In this document: piece after piece, positions 15,767 to 32,405 of the stretch
How the letters are laid out: each line of letters starts with the position of its first letter
How positions within the stretch are numbered: position 1 is the stretch's first letter
Assembly: GCF_900458895.1 (NCBI RefSeq)
Contig: NZ_LR962863.1
Coordinates: 2,356,001 to 2,420,000 of the forward strand
DNA: 64,000 bases
Source: Staphylococcus schleiferi
GTDB lineage: Bacteria; Bacillota; Bacilli; Staphylococcales; Staphylococcaceae
Direction of reading: 5' to 3'
The notes under the pieces: model-generated
Seen by the model: only the letters and a program-made list of their open reading frames with translations
What the model was told of the DNA's origin: nothing
Database searches by the model: none
Program-made: the position numbers and the translations under genes

Positions 15767-16600
15767 TTAATTGATGTTGTGGAAAATATTATAAACTTCT
15801 TTACTCGACATTTGACGATCTTGCGCTACGTGCTTAATCGCTTGTTTAGGTTTCATATTTTGATCAATATAATGATTTACATGCGCTTCAATCGTCATGT
15901 CCTCAAACCATGACGTAGACGCCTTCGCCATTGCTCCCTCAATAATTAATACAAACTCACCACGCAACGGAATTGTATCGTCTAATTGGGCAATTAAGTC
16001 ATCCACCCGGCCTGTTTGAATCTGTTCAAATTTCTTTGTTAATTCTCTCGCCACTGTCATCATACGCTGATCGTCCACCTTAGCAATCGCCTCTAGCGTT
16101 TCTTTTACACGGTGTGGAGATTCATACAACAATAAAGTACTCTCTTGAAACATTCTTTTTTCAAGCACTTCTATCTTGTCGCGTGTTTTACGTGGTAGAA
16201 AACCAAGAAAAGTATATGTAAATGATGGCAAACCACTTGCCATAAGCGCTGTTAGTCCAGCATTGGCTCCCGGAATAGGGATAACATTAACGTTTTCTTC
16301 GCGTGCACGTACAACCAATTCATAACCAGGATCAGAAATCAAAGGTAAACCCGCGTCTGACACAAGTGCAATATCATCTCCGGCACAGAGCTTTTCGATA
16401 AGACTTTCTGTCACACGTTGCTTATTATGCTCATGGTAAGATTTCAAAGGTGTCTCTATCTCAAAATGATGACATAACTTTTTAGTAACACGTGTATCTT
16501 CACACGCAATCAAATCTACTTGTTTTAAAATATTGATAGCTCGAAAAGTCATATCATCTAAATTTCCTATGGGCGTTCCTACCAAATATAAGCTTCCCAT
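15767..16600 (-). CDS. rsmI: 16S rRNA 2'-O-methyltransferase RsmI
   Basis: RsmI methylates the ribose of C1402 in 16S rRNA using SAM. The 277-residue protein begins with the family signature LYLVGTPIGNLDD and contains ACEDTR, SDAGLPLISDPG and LYESPHR. I choose the ATG at 16600, with GAGGAG seven bases upstream, over one five codons earlier that overlaps the upstream gene. It forms an operon with the GIY-YIG gene, whose stop codon is four bases away. Confidence 0.95.
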   Translation of the reverse strand: MGSLYLVGTPIGNLDDMTFRAINILKQVDLIACEDTRVTKKLCHHFEIETPLKSYHEHNKQRVTESLIEKLCAGDDIALVSDAGLPLISDPGYELVVRAREENVNVIPIPGANAGLTALMASGLPSFTYTFLGFLPRKTRDKIEVLEKRMFQESTLLLYESPHRVKETLEAIAKVDDQRMMTVARELTKKFEQIQTGRVDDLIAQLDDTIPLRGEFVLIIEGAMAKASTSWFEDMTIEAHVNHYIDQNMKPKQAIKHVAQDRQMSSKEVYNIFHNIN

Positions 16601-16604
16601 TTCA

Positions 16605-16850
16605 TCACTCCTCAATGAGTTGGATTTTTTGTTGTCGTGTCATTTTTTTAATCGCACATTCACGCTTAAGTGCTGCTGATTTTGTTTCAAACGTTTCATA
16701 ATAACGCAATTGAACAGGACGTCGGCTTTTTGTATATTTCGCGCCTTTTCCTTCATTATGTTTGGCGATTCGCGCTGCTAAGTTGTTCGTATATCCGGTA
16801 TAAAGTGAAGCATCTTTACATTGAACAATGTAGATATAATGTTTATCCAT
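16605..16850 (-). CDS. GIY-YIG domain protein (YazA type)
   Basis: This 81-residue protein is a single GIY-YIG nuclease-fold domain, with YIYIVQC, then LYTGYTNN (the YTG part of the motif), HNEGKGAKYTK and R59-region arginines. The family is widespread in Firmicutes, and its cellular substrate is not established. The ATG at 16850 lines up with S. aureus. It overlaps the end of the upstream methyltransferase gene by eight bases, so translation is probably coupled. Confidence 0.9.
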   Translation of the reverse strand: MDKHYIYIVQCKDASLYTGYTNNLAARIAKHNEGKGAKYTKSRRPVQLRYYETFETKSAALKRECAIKKMTRQQKIQLIEE

Positions 16851-17577
16851 AATACACCTCTCGCATTTCAGGCGTATATTGTTGATTTTCGTCGTATACA
16901 TAAAAAGGCGGGGAAATCTTTAGACCTTGCCGTCCACCTTTTCGACCTTCAACGACAATGGTTTGCGCAGATTGCCCAGGTTTACTGTAAACCATGTGGA
17001 GTTGCTTCGGTTCAATACGGTGTCGGCGCATTGCTTCCAAAAGATCAAGCAAACGTTCTGCACGATGAACCATTACAATACGTCCACCCTCTTTTAGTAA
17101 ATGCTTCGCAACTCGAAAGCAATCGTCTAAAGTACAAAAGATTTCATGTCGCGCAATTTTATGTGCTTCAATTTGGTGTTGATGCGCTTGATTCGCTTTA
17201 AAATAAGGTGGATTGCAAGTAACCAAATCAAATGACGCGGGTTGAAATGTTTCAACCAAGCGATTAATGTCCATCTCAAGCATTGTGATGCGGTCATCTA
17301 ATTGATTATATGCAAAACTACGACGTGCCATATCAACAAGTTGTGGCTGGATTTCTACTCCCGTAATTGGGTTAAGACCTTTCGCCGAGAGCAACAATGG
17401 AATGACACCATTGCCTGAACACATGTCTAAAATACAATCTCTCTTTTTAACCTTTGTAAAATGACCGAGCAACAGTGCATCTGTAGAAAAAGAAAAGACT
17501 GCATCATTTTGAATAATGCGCAAGTCTTCTCGAATTAAATAGTCTAATCTTTCACCTGTTTGTAGCATGGTTCTCAT
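16843..17577 (-). CDS. tRNA1(Val) (adenine-37-N6)-methyltransferase family protein
   Basis: A SAM-dependent methyltransferase of the YabB/TrmN6 family, 244 residues. It has the SAM loop LDMCSGNGVIPLLL and the N6-adenine methylase motif NPPY, plus FSFSTDALLLGHF near the N-terminus. By homology it methylates A37 of a tRNA, not tested here. The start at 17577 follows AGGTGA; upstream in-frame ATGs lie inside yabA. The gene sits in the conserved yabA-yabB-yazA-rsmI string. Confidence 0.88.
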   Translation of the reverse strand: MRTMLQTGERLDYLIREDLRIIQNDAVFSFSTDALLLGHFTKVKKRDCILDMCSGNGVIPLLLSAKGLNPITGVEIQPQLVDMARRSFAYNQLDDRITMLEMDINRLVETFQPASFDLVTCNPPYFKANQAHQHQIEAHKIARHEIFCTLDDCFRVAKHLLKEGGRIVMVHRAERLLDLLEAMRRHRIEPKQLHMVYSKPGQSAQTIVVEGRKGGRQGLKISPPFYVYDENQQYTPEMREVYYG

Positions 17578-17584
17578 TTTCACC

Positions 17585-17944
17585 TCATTTGTCGTTAAGC
17601 ACATTTAAACAAAACATACAATCCTCGCCGTGGCGATGCTTTCCAAATACATCATGACAAATATGAAAACCTTCATGATACAATTTGGCAAAATATTCCC
17701 GACTTTGTAGTTGTTTTTTAGTGGGCTGTGAGGTTGCATTGCGCGTTTCTTCAATGGGCGTTTCGATGTTCTCTTCTTCCTCTTGATGCATCAAAGCTTT
17801 AAAATTATCATTTTCAATTTGTAATGCCACATTTTCTTCTACGAGTTCAACAGTTAAAGCTTTTAACTCTTGCATATCCTCATGAATACGCGCTACATTT
17901 TTTTCTAATCGCATTAATCGGTCGAATAGTTCATTTCGATCCAA
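17585..17944 (-). CDS. yabA: Replication initiation control protein YabA
   Basis: YabA binds DnaA and DnaN and limits chromosome initiation. The 119-residue protein has an N-terminal coiled coil (about 1-60, leucine-rich heptads) and a C-terminal zinc-binding region with [20 protein letters not shown]. This is the full family architecture. It is located just after ricT and near holB, so replication genes cluster here. Confidence 0.94.
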   Translation of the reverse strand: MDRNELFDRLMRLEKNVARIHEDMQELKALTVELVEENVALQIENDNFKALMHQEEEENIETPIEETRNATSQPTKKQLQSREYFAKLYHEGFHICHDVFGKHRHGEDCMFCLNVLNDK

Positions 17945-17957
17945 CAGATGAACCTCC

Positions 17958-18761
17958 CTACTTTAAAGTTTCTAATTCTTCAATATGGTATTCTGTCAGT
18001 TGTTCCATACCATCAAGACGGACTTGCATGGACACATCAATAATATTTAAACCGACAACTTCTCCTTGACCTTCTGGTGTTTGAATACGCTCTCCTACGT
18101 CAGGCAAATGTGCTCTGGCTGTTTCATAATAATCATTTTCATACTTCAAACAGCACATTAAACGCCCACAGGCACCAGAGATTTTAGTAGGATTGAGTGA
18201 TAAATTTTGATCTTTTGCCATTTTAATTGATACCGGCTCGAAATCTCCTAAAAAAGTGGCACAGCACAATGAACGCCCACATGGTCCAATCCCACCGAGT
18301 AACTTCGCTTCATCGCGCACCCCAATTTGGCGTAATTCAATTCGTGTTTTTAAGCGTTGCGCTAACATACGCACTAGTTTTCGGAAATCGATACGCTCAT
18401 CCGCTGTAAAATTAAAAATGATTTTAGTGCGGTCCAGAATATATTCACAGTTCACAACACGCATATCTAGTTCCAATTGATCAACAAAACCTTTACACAT
18501 CTCTAAAGCACAATCCGCATCTTGCGCATTTTTTTCATAACAGGCTAAATCTTCTTCAGTAGCAACTCTTAAAACAGGCTTTAAAGGTAGGGTCACATCT
18601 TGATCTGACACCGCTCTTGGTGGATGTTTGATCACACCGAGTTCGTGTCCTCGCTTAGATTCTACAACCACATATTGCCCCTCTGTTAATGGCGTGTCAA
18701 TTGGCTCATAATATTCTAATACGTTTGCTTTTTCAAAATATACACCTGCGACAAAGTGCAT
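17958..18761 (-). CDS. ricT: RicT/YaaT, subunit of the Y-complex
   Basis: RicT (YaaT, PSP1 domain) forms a complex with RicA and RicF that affects RNase Y processing of mRNA in B. subtilis. The 267-residue protein has the PSP1 domain and conserved cysteines in GPCGRSLCC and GACGRLMCC, which bind an Fe-S cluster in the known complex. The ATG at 18761 has a G-rich ribosome-binding site at a spacing of 8; a GTG three codons earlier overlaps holB. It follows holB almost directly. Confidence 0.93.
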   Translation of the reverse strand: MHFVAGVYFEKANVLEYYEPIDTPLTEGQYVVVESKRGHELGVIKHPPRAVSDQDVTLPLKPVLRVATEEDLACYEKNAQDADCALEMCKGFVDQLELDMRVVNCEYILDRTKIIFNFTADERIDFRKLVRMLAQRLKTRIELRQIGVRDEAKLLGGIGPCGRSLCCATFLGDFEPVSIKMAKDQNLSLNPTKISGACGRLMCCLKYENDYYETARAHLPDVGERIQTPEGQGEVVGLNIIDVSMQVRLDGMEQLTEYHIEELETLK

Positions 18762-18766
18762 AAGCG

Positions 18767-19699
18767 TCACCCCTTCACCTTAATTGCAATTTGTTCAAAT
18801 ACTAACGTTGGATTCACATTTTGATTGAGTTTTTTATGCGCCTCAGTAATTTGTTCAATAATATATGTTAAATGACGATAGCTCATTTGTGAGGCTAACG
18901 ATTCATACTCTTCTGTCATGCCAGAAAACGTAATGCGGTCGGAAATCTTTGTTTTAACATACAATAAATCTTGAAAGTAGGCATTAATTCCAGATAATGC
19001 CATCAATTGGAGCTGTCTATTTTTAGCATGCTTGAGTAATTCAACAACTCCGATGAGCGCCATTTCACGCTGCTTCACTAGACGGTAACACCACTGCAAC
19101 AATACCTTACGGAAAGGTTGCAACTCGAAATCCTGATTGAGTTGCGTTGCCACTTCAATTTGCGTCGTATATGTACTGAGTAACTCTGCTATCGGTTTTG
19201 TGATAGTTTCATCTTGTGCCATTAAACGCGACACGAATGTAGCTCTGGACATCGGTTTAAAATACACATGTTGGCACCGAGAGTGAATCGTATCTAAGAT
19301 TTGCTCTGGCTTTGTGGACATAATCACCGCAATCGTCTTTTGAGGCGGTTCTTCTAAAAATTTGAGAATACTATTTTCACCTTGTACCGTTAATTTTTCA
19401 AAATCTTGAATCACATAGACTTTAAAATCCCCTTCAATGGGTAACTGATTCATATGATGAACGAGCGCTTCAACTTGCTCTTTTTTTATCGTTGCTTCGT
19501 CTGTCATCACGTATTGAAAGTCAGGATGATTATGTTCGGTTACTTTATTCCTACATTGCGCTTGATCTTGACATAAAATAAATTGTGCAAAATCCATCGC
19601 CGTTGTTTTCATCGTTTCCGCATCGTCACCTTCGAATAAATAGGCATGTGACAACTTTTGATTTTGATACGCTTTTTTTAATTGATCAATTACTTCCAT
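18767..19699 (-). CDS. holB: DNA polymerase III subunit delta'
   Basis: Delta' is part of the clamp loader that places the beta clamp on DNA. The 310-residue protein has the AAA+ fold with SHAYLFEGDD and the sensor region FLEEPPQKTIAVIMSTKPEQILDTIHSRC, close to that in DnaX. The Walker A motif is degenerate, as usual for this subunit. The N-terminal cysteines suggest the usual zinc site. Its partner dnaX is also in this window. Confidence 0.94.
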   Translation of the reverse strand: MEVIDQLKKAYQNQKLSHAYLFEGDDAETMKTTAMDFAQFILCQDQAQCRNKVTEHNHPDFQYVMTDEATIKKEQVEALVHHMNQLPIEGDFKVYVIQDFEKLTVQGENSILKFLEEPPQKTIAVIMSTKPEQILDTIHSRCQHVYFKPMSRATFVSRLMAQDETITKPIAELLSTYTTQIEVATQLNQDFELQPFRKVLLQWCYRLVKQREMALIGVVELLKHAKNRQLQLMALSGINAYFQDLLYVKTKISDRITFSGMTEEYESLASQMSYRHLTYIIEQITEAHKKLNQNVNPTLVFEQIAIKVKG

Positions 19700-19849
19700 G
19701 AAACTTTGCGCTCCTTTATGAAAATGAATCCTGACATCTCAACACACTTTAGGCTGTTTTTTACTTAATTCCATGATGTATGACGAAGAAAGAAACACCT
19801 TGTAATTTAAACTGAGCTACTACGCATGTAAGTCATACTTGATACAGGC

Positions 19850-19909
19850 AAAAAACAAAAAGGTTGAAACAACGTAAACGAATTTTGCTCGCCAACACTG
19901 TCACAACCT
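19850..19909 (-). terminator. Probable terminator after darA
   Basis: On the minus strand AGGTTG pairs with CAACCT around a long internal region and is followed by TTTTTGTTTTTT. It lies 11 bases past the darA stop. The long loop makes this less certain than the other terminators. Confidence 0.55.
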
Positions 19910-19919
19910 CCATTTTATT

Positions 19920-20264
<345 letters not shown>

Positions 20265-20334
20265 TTAGCGTATATTATAACATATCTCGTATCACTGCTT
20301 CACTTCAATCCTAAGTAAACAACTAAATGACTTT

Positions 20335-22298
<1,964 letters not shown>

Positions 22299-22398
22299 CC
22301 CTCAATCCCTCCTTCACCTATTTATTAACTTACACGAATTTAATACATCTATTATAACGAACATCTTGGGAGACGTCAGAAATTTCATGGCTAGACCC

Positions 22399-22427
22399 TT
22401 TCAAAACACGTACATATGTTCTATAAT
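22399..22427 (+). promoter_or_regulatory. Possible promoter of the small gene at 22450
   Basis: A perfect TATAAT at 22422-22427 lies 22 bases before the ATG. A weak TTTCAA sits 17 bases upstream of it (22399-22404). Confidence 0.5.
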
Positions 22428-22449
22428 TTTTGTGGAGGTGACGATATAA

Positions 22450-22641
22450 ATGGAGATTCAATTAGATTGGGATAAAGACTTTCAAGAATTCCAAGAAATC
22501 TTAAACAGTGGCATCCACCCCAAATGGCTTTACACATCAATGACAAATATGATTTTAGAACCCGCGTACACTGGACAAGGCAAGCAGTTTTTTTATACTC
22601 AGGATATTATCGAAGCGAGCAAACAATTACCATTTTTCTAA
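22450..22641 (+). CDS. Small protein of unknown function
   Basis: I do not recognise this 63-residue protein. It is acidic at the start (MEIQLDWDKDFQEFQEIL), rich in aromatics, with a soluble, possibly helical profile and no membrane segment or signal peptide. Support as a real gene: TATAAT promoter, GGAGGTGA eight bases before the ATG, and a well-formed hairpin with a T run downstream (22734-22797). It is transcribed opposite to its neighbours, between the decarboxylase and the rRNA operon. Confidence 0.65.
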   Translation: MEIQLDWDKDFQEFQEILNSGIHPKWLYTSMTNMILEPAYTGQGKQFFYTQDIIEASKQLPFF

Positions 22642-22733
22642 TATACGCATACTTGAGCTTGCTAAAATATTATCAATAATATTTTAAAATTTTGCTTTTA
22701 TTTTAAGCATTTCTGATATATCATTACACATAG

Positions 22734-22797
22734 GCACAATATCTCCTTAATCGTTGGTTTAGGCACTTACAATTATAGAGATATTTGTGCTTTTTTA
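22734..22797 (+). terminator. Terminator after the small gene
   Basis: GCACAATATCTC (22734-22745) pairs with GAGATATTTGTGC (22778-22790) and is followed by TTTTTT. The preceding 90 bases are AT-rich, with a palindrome TAAAATATTAT/ATAATATTTTA at about 22660-22683, and show no gene. Confidence 0.75.
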
Positions 22798-22947
22798 ATA
22801 TCAAAAATTAAAATAACAGTCAGTGAATATTTTACCGACCGTTAAAAATATACAACCAAAATATACAGCCGTAAAATGAGCCATGCATGCTCACAATCCT
22901 CTTGCATAGAGCGCTGTTGATAACAGCCCCCCATACTTTGAGAGCAT

Positions 22948-22992
22948 ATAAAAATACACCCCAAAAGATGATTTCTCACCTTTCGGGATGTA
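22948..22992 (-). terminator. Terminator of the rRNA operon
   Basis: On the minus strand ACATCCC pairs with GGGGTGT and is followed by TTTTTA, about 36 bases after the 5S rRNA. This is the expected position for the rrn terminator. Confidence 0.75.
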
Positions 22993-23027
22993 CGCCGCTC
23001 ATCGCATCCAATTATGCGTTTATTTCT

Positions 23028-23142
23028 GCTTGGCAACGTCCTACTCTCGCGGAACGTCAGTCCGACTACCATCGGCGCTAAAGAGCTTAACTTCTGTGTT
23101 CGGCATGGGAACAGGTGTGACCTCTTTGCCATAGTCACCAAA
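23028..23142 (-). rRNA. rrf: 5S ribosomal RNA
   Basis: About 115 bases matching the staphylococcal 5S consensus: the 5' TTGGTGACTATGGC, the central TGCCGAACACAGAAGTTAAG, and a 3' end pairing in GTTGCCAAGC. It is the last gene of the operon. Ends placed by eye, good to a few bases. Confidence 0.95.
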
Positions 23143-23221
23143 CAAAAATGCTTTTGAATGTTATACATTCAAAACTAGATAGTAAGTATACATTCACAAG
23201 TAAAACCTTATGAACAAATTT

Positions 23222-27947
<4,726 letters not shown>

Positions 27948-28096
27948 GAAGTAAGCTTGATATAGCTCGTTGATTGATTAAGTCAATCACTCTTTAAAGT
28001 ACGTTGAAGTACTCAAATTATCGGAATTAACGTTGACATATTGTCATTCAGTTTTCAATGTTCATGTCATTTATTTTTTTGACTCGACAAGAATTA

Positions 28097-28125
28097 ATTA
28101 TACACAAGTTATTTTCTAATGTCAA
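28097..28125 (-). promoter_or_regulatory. rRNA operon promoter
   Basis: On the minus strand a perfect TTGACA (28120-28125) and a perfect TATAAT (28097-28102) are separated by 17 bases, about 150 bases before the 16S start. This matches a strong SigA promoter. I saw no second equally good rrn promoter upstream. Confidence 0.88.
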
Positions 28126-28521
28126 CAACTTTTTTAATTAATTTTTTCGTTTTGTTGTTGCGACTTATTGTGCCGCTCAATAAGATATAACTATACAGGC
28201 TTTCAACCCTTTTAACAACAATAAAAATTACACTCTTTAATGCTTTTCGTTATTTTAAACGCATTATTCTCATTTTATTTTATTGTTCTATACAAAACAC
28301 TACGCAATCTACAATAAAAAAATAAAGACAACAGGATAGGAGATGGCATCATATCTCAATATACAAAAGAAAAGCATTAGCAAATCATTGAATGAAACCT
28401 ATACTTTAATGCCATCCTTTTCTAATGTACATATCATTCCTATGATACGAGACGATACAACTAGGTCGCTTTCTCTCTTCCGCCTGTTATCTTCATTCAT
28501 TATATGACCATTTGTTTCTTA
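28126..28521. other. Intergenic region between recR and the rRNA promoter
   Basis: AT-rich, with no coding frame. GGAGATGGCAT (near 28340) can pair with ATGCCATCC (near 28411) around a loop of about 60 bases on the minus strand. This may be a recR terminator or a structured transcript; nothing else is recognisable. Confidence 0.4.
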
Positions 28522-29118
28522 CTACATTTCTGTACGCCCAGAGATAGCTCTAGACAGCGTCACTTCATCCGCATATTCCAAATCGCCACCGACTGATAGC
28601 CCCTGCGCTAATCGTGTGACACGAATGCCTAGTGGCTTAACCAGTCTAGAAATATACATCGCTGTTGATTCACCTTCAAGATTAGGATTCATTGCAAGAA
28701 TCAATTCTTGAACCTGTTCATCTTTGAGACGATCAATAAGGCTTGGTATATTGATATCTTCAGGGCCAATGCCATCCATAGGAGAAATTGTACCATGCAA
28801 TACATGATACAAGCCTTTATATTCTTTCATTTTCTCCATTGCAATCACATCTTTATCATCTTCGACCACGCATATTGTTGAACGATCGCGTTGTTTATCT
28901 TCACAAATATAACAAGGATCTTGTTCGGTAATATGGCCACAAACACTACAATAGGTAAGTTCTCGTTTGACATCCACTAAAGCTTTTGCGAATTGAACAA
29001 CATCATCTTCTTTCATGTCAAGTACGTGAAAAGCCAGACGTTGAGCCGTCTTGGGACCAATGCCTGGCAATTTCATGAAACTATCGATGAGTTTCGATAT
29101 CGGTTGAGGATAATGCAT
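28522..29118 (-). CDS. recR: Recombination protein RecR
   Basis: RecR works with RecF and RecO to load RecA at gaps. The 198-residue protein has the helix-hairpin-helix [14 protein letters not shown] (about 17-30), a C4 zinc finger [16 protein letters not shown] (about 57-72) and a TOPRIM domain with VVEDDKDV. The gene follows ebfC by one base, in the conserved dnaX-ebfC-recR order. Confidence 0.96.
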   Translation of the reverse strand: MHYPQPISKLIDSFMKLPGIGPKTAQRLAFHVLDMKEDDVVQFAKALVDVKRELTYCSVCGHITEQDPCYICEDKQRDRSTICVVEDDKDVIAMEKMKEYKGLYHVLHGTISPMDGIGPEDINIPSLIDRLKDEQVQELILAMNPNLEGESTAMYISRLVKPLGIRVTRLAQGLSVGGDLEYADEVTLSRAISGRTEM

Positions 29119-29119
29119 A

Positions 29120-29440
29120 TTACATCATTCCTGGAATGTTAAGACCTTTAGTATGTTTTCCTAAACGCTCAGCTGTTAATTCATCTGCTTTGTTCATTGC
29201 TTCATTCGTTGCAGCTAATACTAAGTCTTGTAACATTTCTACATCTTCTGGATCTACGACTTCTTCATTGATAACCACATCAACGACTTCTTTATGACCA
29301 GACACGACAACTTTAACCATGCCGCCACCAGCTGTTCCTTCAACTTGTTCTTCTTTTAATTTTTCTTGCTCTTCAGCCATTTTCTTTTGCATTTTTTGCA
29401 TTTGTTTCATCATTTGTTGCATATTTCCGCCACCGCGCAT
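29120..29440 (-). CDS. ebfC: YbaB/EbfC family nucleoid-associated protein
   Basis: EbfC/YbaB proteins are small DNA-binding dimers shaped like tweezers. The 106-residue protein has a Met/Gln/Lys-rich N-terminal coiled coil ([21 protein letters not shown]) and the conserved C-terminal [21 protein letters not shown]. It starts behind AAGGAGG and ends directly before recR. dnaX is upstream with a 213-base gap. Confidence 0.94.
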   Translation of the reverse strand: MRGGGNMQQMMKQMQKMQKKMAEEQEKLKEEQVEGTAGGGMVKVVVSGHKEVVDVVINEEVVDPEDVEMLQDLVLAATNEAMNKADELTAERLGKHTKGLNIPGMM

Positions 29441-29653
29441 AAATGTATCCTCCTTATTATTAAAACCATCATCAATTAAATAATCTTATCAAAGACGAGA
29501 TGGTCCATCTATATTCATTTTATTAAAACAACAGAATACTCAATACTCTATCATTTTACGGTATATACATATTCACGTAATGATACGCGTCCAAGAGAGA
29601 GTTCTTCTTAGATTCGTTTACAATTATACATACCTTTCAAAGCCTTGTCATGT

Positions 29654-31342
29654 TTATTCATCTATAACATGAACTGTGTCTTCTCCAAACAAGTTCTTGG
29701 CCGCTTCAACAACACTCGCTTGTTTTTCCGGCTTTGCAGACTCCTGCTGCCCATTCGAATGACTTCGTTTACGATTAGTAATGTAATCACTCCGCACTTG
29801 CATCCATTTATCAGCAGGTACACCTACCACAGATACAGGCTTGTTTATAATATCTTTTACGACATTTTCAATACTTTGTTTCTTTTCTTCGTCTTTTTTC
29901 AAAATTTCACAATGTATTTCTTCATCGAACTTTACTAACACTTTATCTTCACTAGCTGCTACAGGCTCCGAATTTTGTAACAAACTGACGAGTGATTTCT
30001 GATTACGATCTTTCGCATATTGAATAACATCAGCCCAACGCTCTTTAATTAAAGCAATATCTTCTTTGTTTGCTTTATCTAGAACTTTAGCAATTTGTTC
30101 CACTGAATAGGTCGAATTCGAATTACGACGCTTTGCAGGCTGTGGCTTAGGTTGTGAGGTTGGCATCCCAATATTTTGAGATTTTAACGTTTGTAATTCA
30201 GATTCGAGTGCTTCCATACGTCTTATCATCGCATCTTGTTGCTCTGACGGCGCATGGTTAACAACGACTTCTCCTGTTGCTCCAGCCTCTTTAATCATTT
30301 CGGAAAGTTTAACTAATAGTACTTCTAAATGTACATTTTGATTCACGCTAAATCGAATTGACACTAATGTATCATTAATGACATCAATCATTTTATATAA
30401 AACTTCTAAGTCAAATTCAGCCAAAGCATCTAACGTCATTGGCTGATTTGTTGTTTTAGCCATAATCGTGTCTCTTACAAAATAAATCATGTCATTGATT
30501 AAACGATTAACCTCTTTACCTTCACTAACAAATTGATGATAACGTTCAAACGCATCATGAACGTGGCCTTGTACAACATCTTGAAAGAGTGCATTTAGAT
30601 CGGACTCATCTAGACTCCCTGTAACATCCAAAGCATCCTTCAAAGTTAATCGCTCATCACCGAAAGCAATCGCTTGATCCATAATACTTAAAGCATCTCT
30701 CATACCGCCTTCTGATACTTTTGCGATAAACTCAAGGGCCTCCTCATCGTAGTCGAGTGCCTGTTGTTCGGCAACGTATCTCAAACGGTCTACAATTCGA
30801 TCTGAATGAATGGCTTTAAAATCAAAACGTTGCGCCCTCGAAATAATTGTAGGTGGAATTTTATGCGGTTCTGTTGTAGCCAAAATAAAGATTGCATGTG
30901 CAGGAGGCTCTTCCAATGTTTTCAACAGTGCATTGAACGCGCCTGTTGTCAGCATATGGACCTCGTCAATAATGTACACTTTATATTTTGATTCACTCGG
31001 TGCATATTTGACTTTGTCTCGAATATTACGAATTTCATCTACACCATTATTACTCGCGGCATCAATTTCGATGACATCTGAATTAGAACCTTGTGTAATG
31101 CCTTTGCATGTCGGGCATTCATTACAGGGTTCTCCATCTTCTCTCACTTCACAATTGATGGCTTTAGCAAATATTTTTGCAATACTCGTTTTTCCTGTAC
31201 CACGCGGACCACTAAAGATATAAGCGTGGGATTGTTTCCCTTTTGCAATTGCATTTTTTAAGGTTTTGGTCACATGTTCTTGCCCGACTACATCATCAAA
31301 ACTTTGCGGACGAAACATACGGTATAATGCTTGATAATCCAC
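29654..31342 (-). CDS. dnaX: DNA polymerase III subunits gamma and tau
   Basis: DnaX is the motor of the clamp loader. The 562-residue protein has Walker A GPRGTGKT (residues 45-52), a zinc module with cysteines in CNECPTC (about residues 75-85), the DEVHM Walker B and SRAQRFDFKAI. The C-terminal part is tau-like. The start codon is GTG at 31342, behind GGAGGTG, and the N-terminus matches S. aureus. Confidence 0.95.
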   Translation of the reverse strand: MDYQALYRMFRPQSFDDVVGQEHVTKTLKNAIAKGKQSHAYIFSGPRGTGKTSIAKIFAKAINCEVREDGEPCNECPTCKGITQGSNSDVIEIDAASNNGVDEIRNIRDKVKYAPSESKYKVYIIDEVHMLTTGAFNALLKTLEEPPAHAIFILATTEPHKIPPTIISRAQRFDFKAIHSDRIVDRLRYVAEQQALDYDEEALEFIAKVSEGGMRDALSIMDQAIAFGDERLTLKDALDVTGSLDESDLNALFQDVVQGHVHDAFERYHQFVSEGKEVNRLINDMIYFVRDTIMAKTTNQPMTLDALAEFDLEVLYKMIDVINDTLVSIRFSVNQNVHLEVLLVKLSEMIKEAGATGEVVVNHAPSEQQDAMIRRMEALESELQTLKSQNIGMPTSQPKPQPAKRRNSNSTYSVEQIAKVLDKANKEDIALIKERWADVIQYAKDRNQKSLVSLLQNSEPVAASEDKVLVKFDEEIHCEILKKDEEKKQSIENVVKDIINKPVSVVGVPADKWMQVRSDYITNRKRSHSNGQQESAKPEKQASVVEAAKNLFGEDTVHVIDE

Positions 31343-31408
31343 TTTGGCACCTCCGAACTAACAATGACTTCATTATATCACGTTCAATCTCGTTTGTATG
31401 GCGCAAAG

Positions 31409-31942
31409 TTACTTCAAAAATTCTGATGGATAGACCACTGTTCCGTTGGGTAAATCCGCTAAAGCATCCCACAAAAATTTCACATGTAGCTCAGTTTCAC
31501 CCATTTGAGGCGGCAAATAGATATCATAGTTTTCAGCAACTTCATAGCCTAATTTTTCATAGTAAGCCCCATCGCCTAAAACGAGAATCGTTGTATATTC
31601 CTCAGAAAGTGCACGTTCTTCCAAAGCTTGAACGAGTGCTTTCCCCAATCCTTTATTACGATATGCTTTCACAACTGCGAGCGGTGCGAGTGCAAGCGCA
31701 GTATAGGTCTTGTCTTCATTTTGAATTTTGACCTCTGTACACATCGCATGTCCAATCAACGTGCCATCTTCTGTTTTGGCGATAACTTCCAACTCAAAAT
31801 GATAGTTGGGCGACATGCGTAAACGTTTCACCCATTCATGCTCGCGATGTGTTGAATGCGGTACATCTTTAAAAGCTTCAGCAATCATTTCATAAGAGGG
31901 TTCATAGTCAGTTTCTGTTGGTGTACTAATAAATACGGACAT
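31409..31942 (-). CDS. GNAT family N-acetyltransferase
   Basis: The 177-residue protein has the GNAT acetyl-CoA binding core LAPLAVVKAYRNKGLGKALVQAL (V/I-x-x-x-x-R-x-x-G-x-G), then VLGDGAYYEKLGYEVAE, which fits the YhbS-type subgroup. Substrate unknown. An AAGGAGG precedes the ATG. It is located next to dnaX and the SRP RNA gene. Confidence 0.85.
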   Translation of the reverse strand: MSVFISTPTETDYEPSYEMIAEAFKDVPHSTHREHEWVKRLRMSPNYHFELEVIAKTEDGTLIGHAMCTEVKIQNEDKTYTALALAPLAVVKAYRNKGLGKALVQALEERALSEEYTTILVLGDGAYYEKLGYEVAENYDIYLPPQMGETELHVKFLWDALADLPNGTVVYPSEFLK

Positions 31943-31971
31943 CCGTTAACCTCCTTACATTATTCATATAT

Positions 31972-32001
31972 AAAAAAAGAGCAACTCTTCAAAAGTTACT
32001 C
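31972..32001 (-). terminator. Terminator of the SRP RNA gene
   Basis: On the minus strand GAGTAACT pairs with AGTTGCTC (one G-T pair) and is followed by seven T. It lies 40 bases past the end of the SRP RNA. Confidence 0.8.
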
Positions 32002-32040
32002 ACACATCTATTAATCGAAAATACAATTTTAAAAATAATA

Positions 32041-32316
32041 ATGCCGTGCACCTTTGTGTAGAATACGCATCACAAACGTTACCAGAGTCGACAGCTAAAT
32101 CTCGGCTACCCTACGGCACATATGAGAATCCACTTAATGCTGCTTCCGTCAGGACCTGACATGGTTCATGGGTTCATATTGCATAGGACCGAAATCTTCA
32201 AACACCTCGTGCTCTGGGCAGACTTCACAAATACATATCCGCGACAAAGGAATTCGACCTCGCATAAAGCGGATTTCGAGAATAGGGAACCGCTACCTCC
32301 CCGCTTAGCACGGCAT
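32041..32316 (-). ncRNA. ffs: Signal recognition particle RNA, large Gram-positive type
   Basis: About 276 bases with closing stem arms (GCCGTGC at the 5' end and GCACGGC at the 3' end). The Ffh-binding hairpin shows CAGGTCCTGACGGAAGCAGC with its GGAA tetraloop, and the 5' part has GGGGAGGTAGCGGTTCCC and CGAAATCCGC, the Alu-domain features of the Bacillus scRNA. Ends were placed by pairing. Confidence 0.93.
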
Positions 32317-32405
32317 ATTTAATAATACTATACCTTTTAATAAAAATGCAAGCAGAGTCTCTATATCGATAAATAAACAATGCAATTTCGCTATAAAAGG
32401 CTCTT

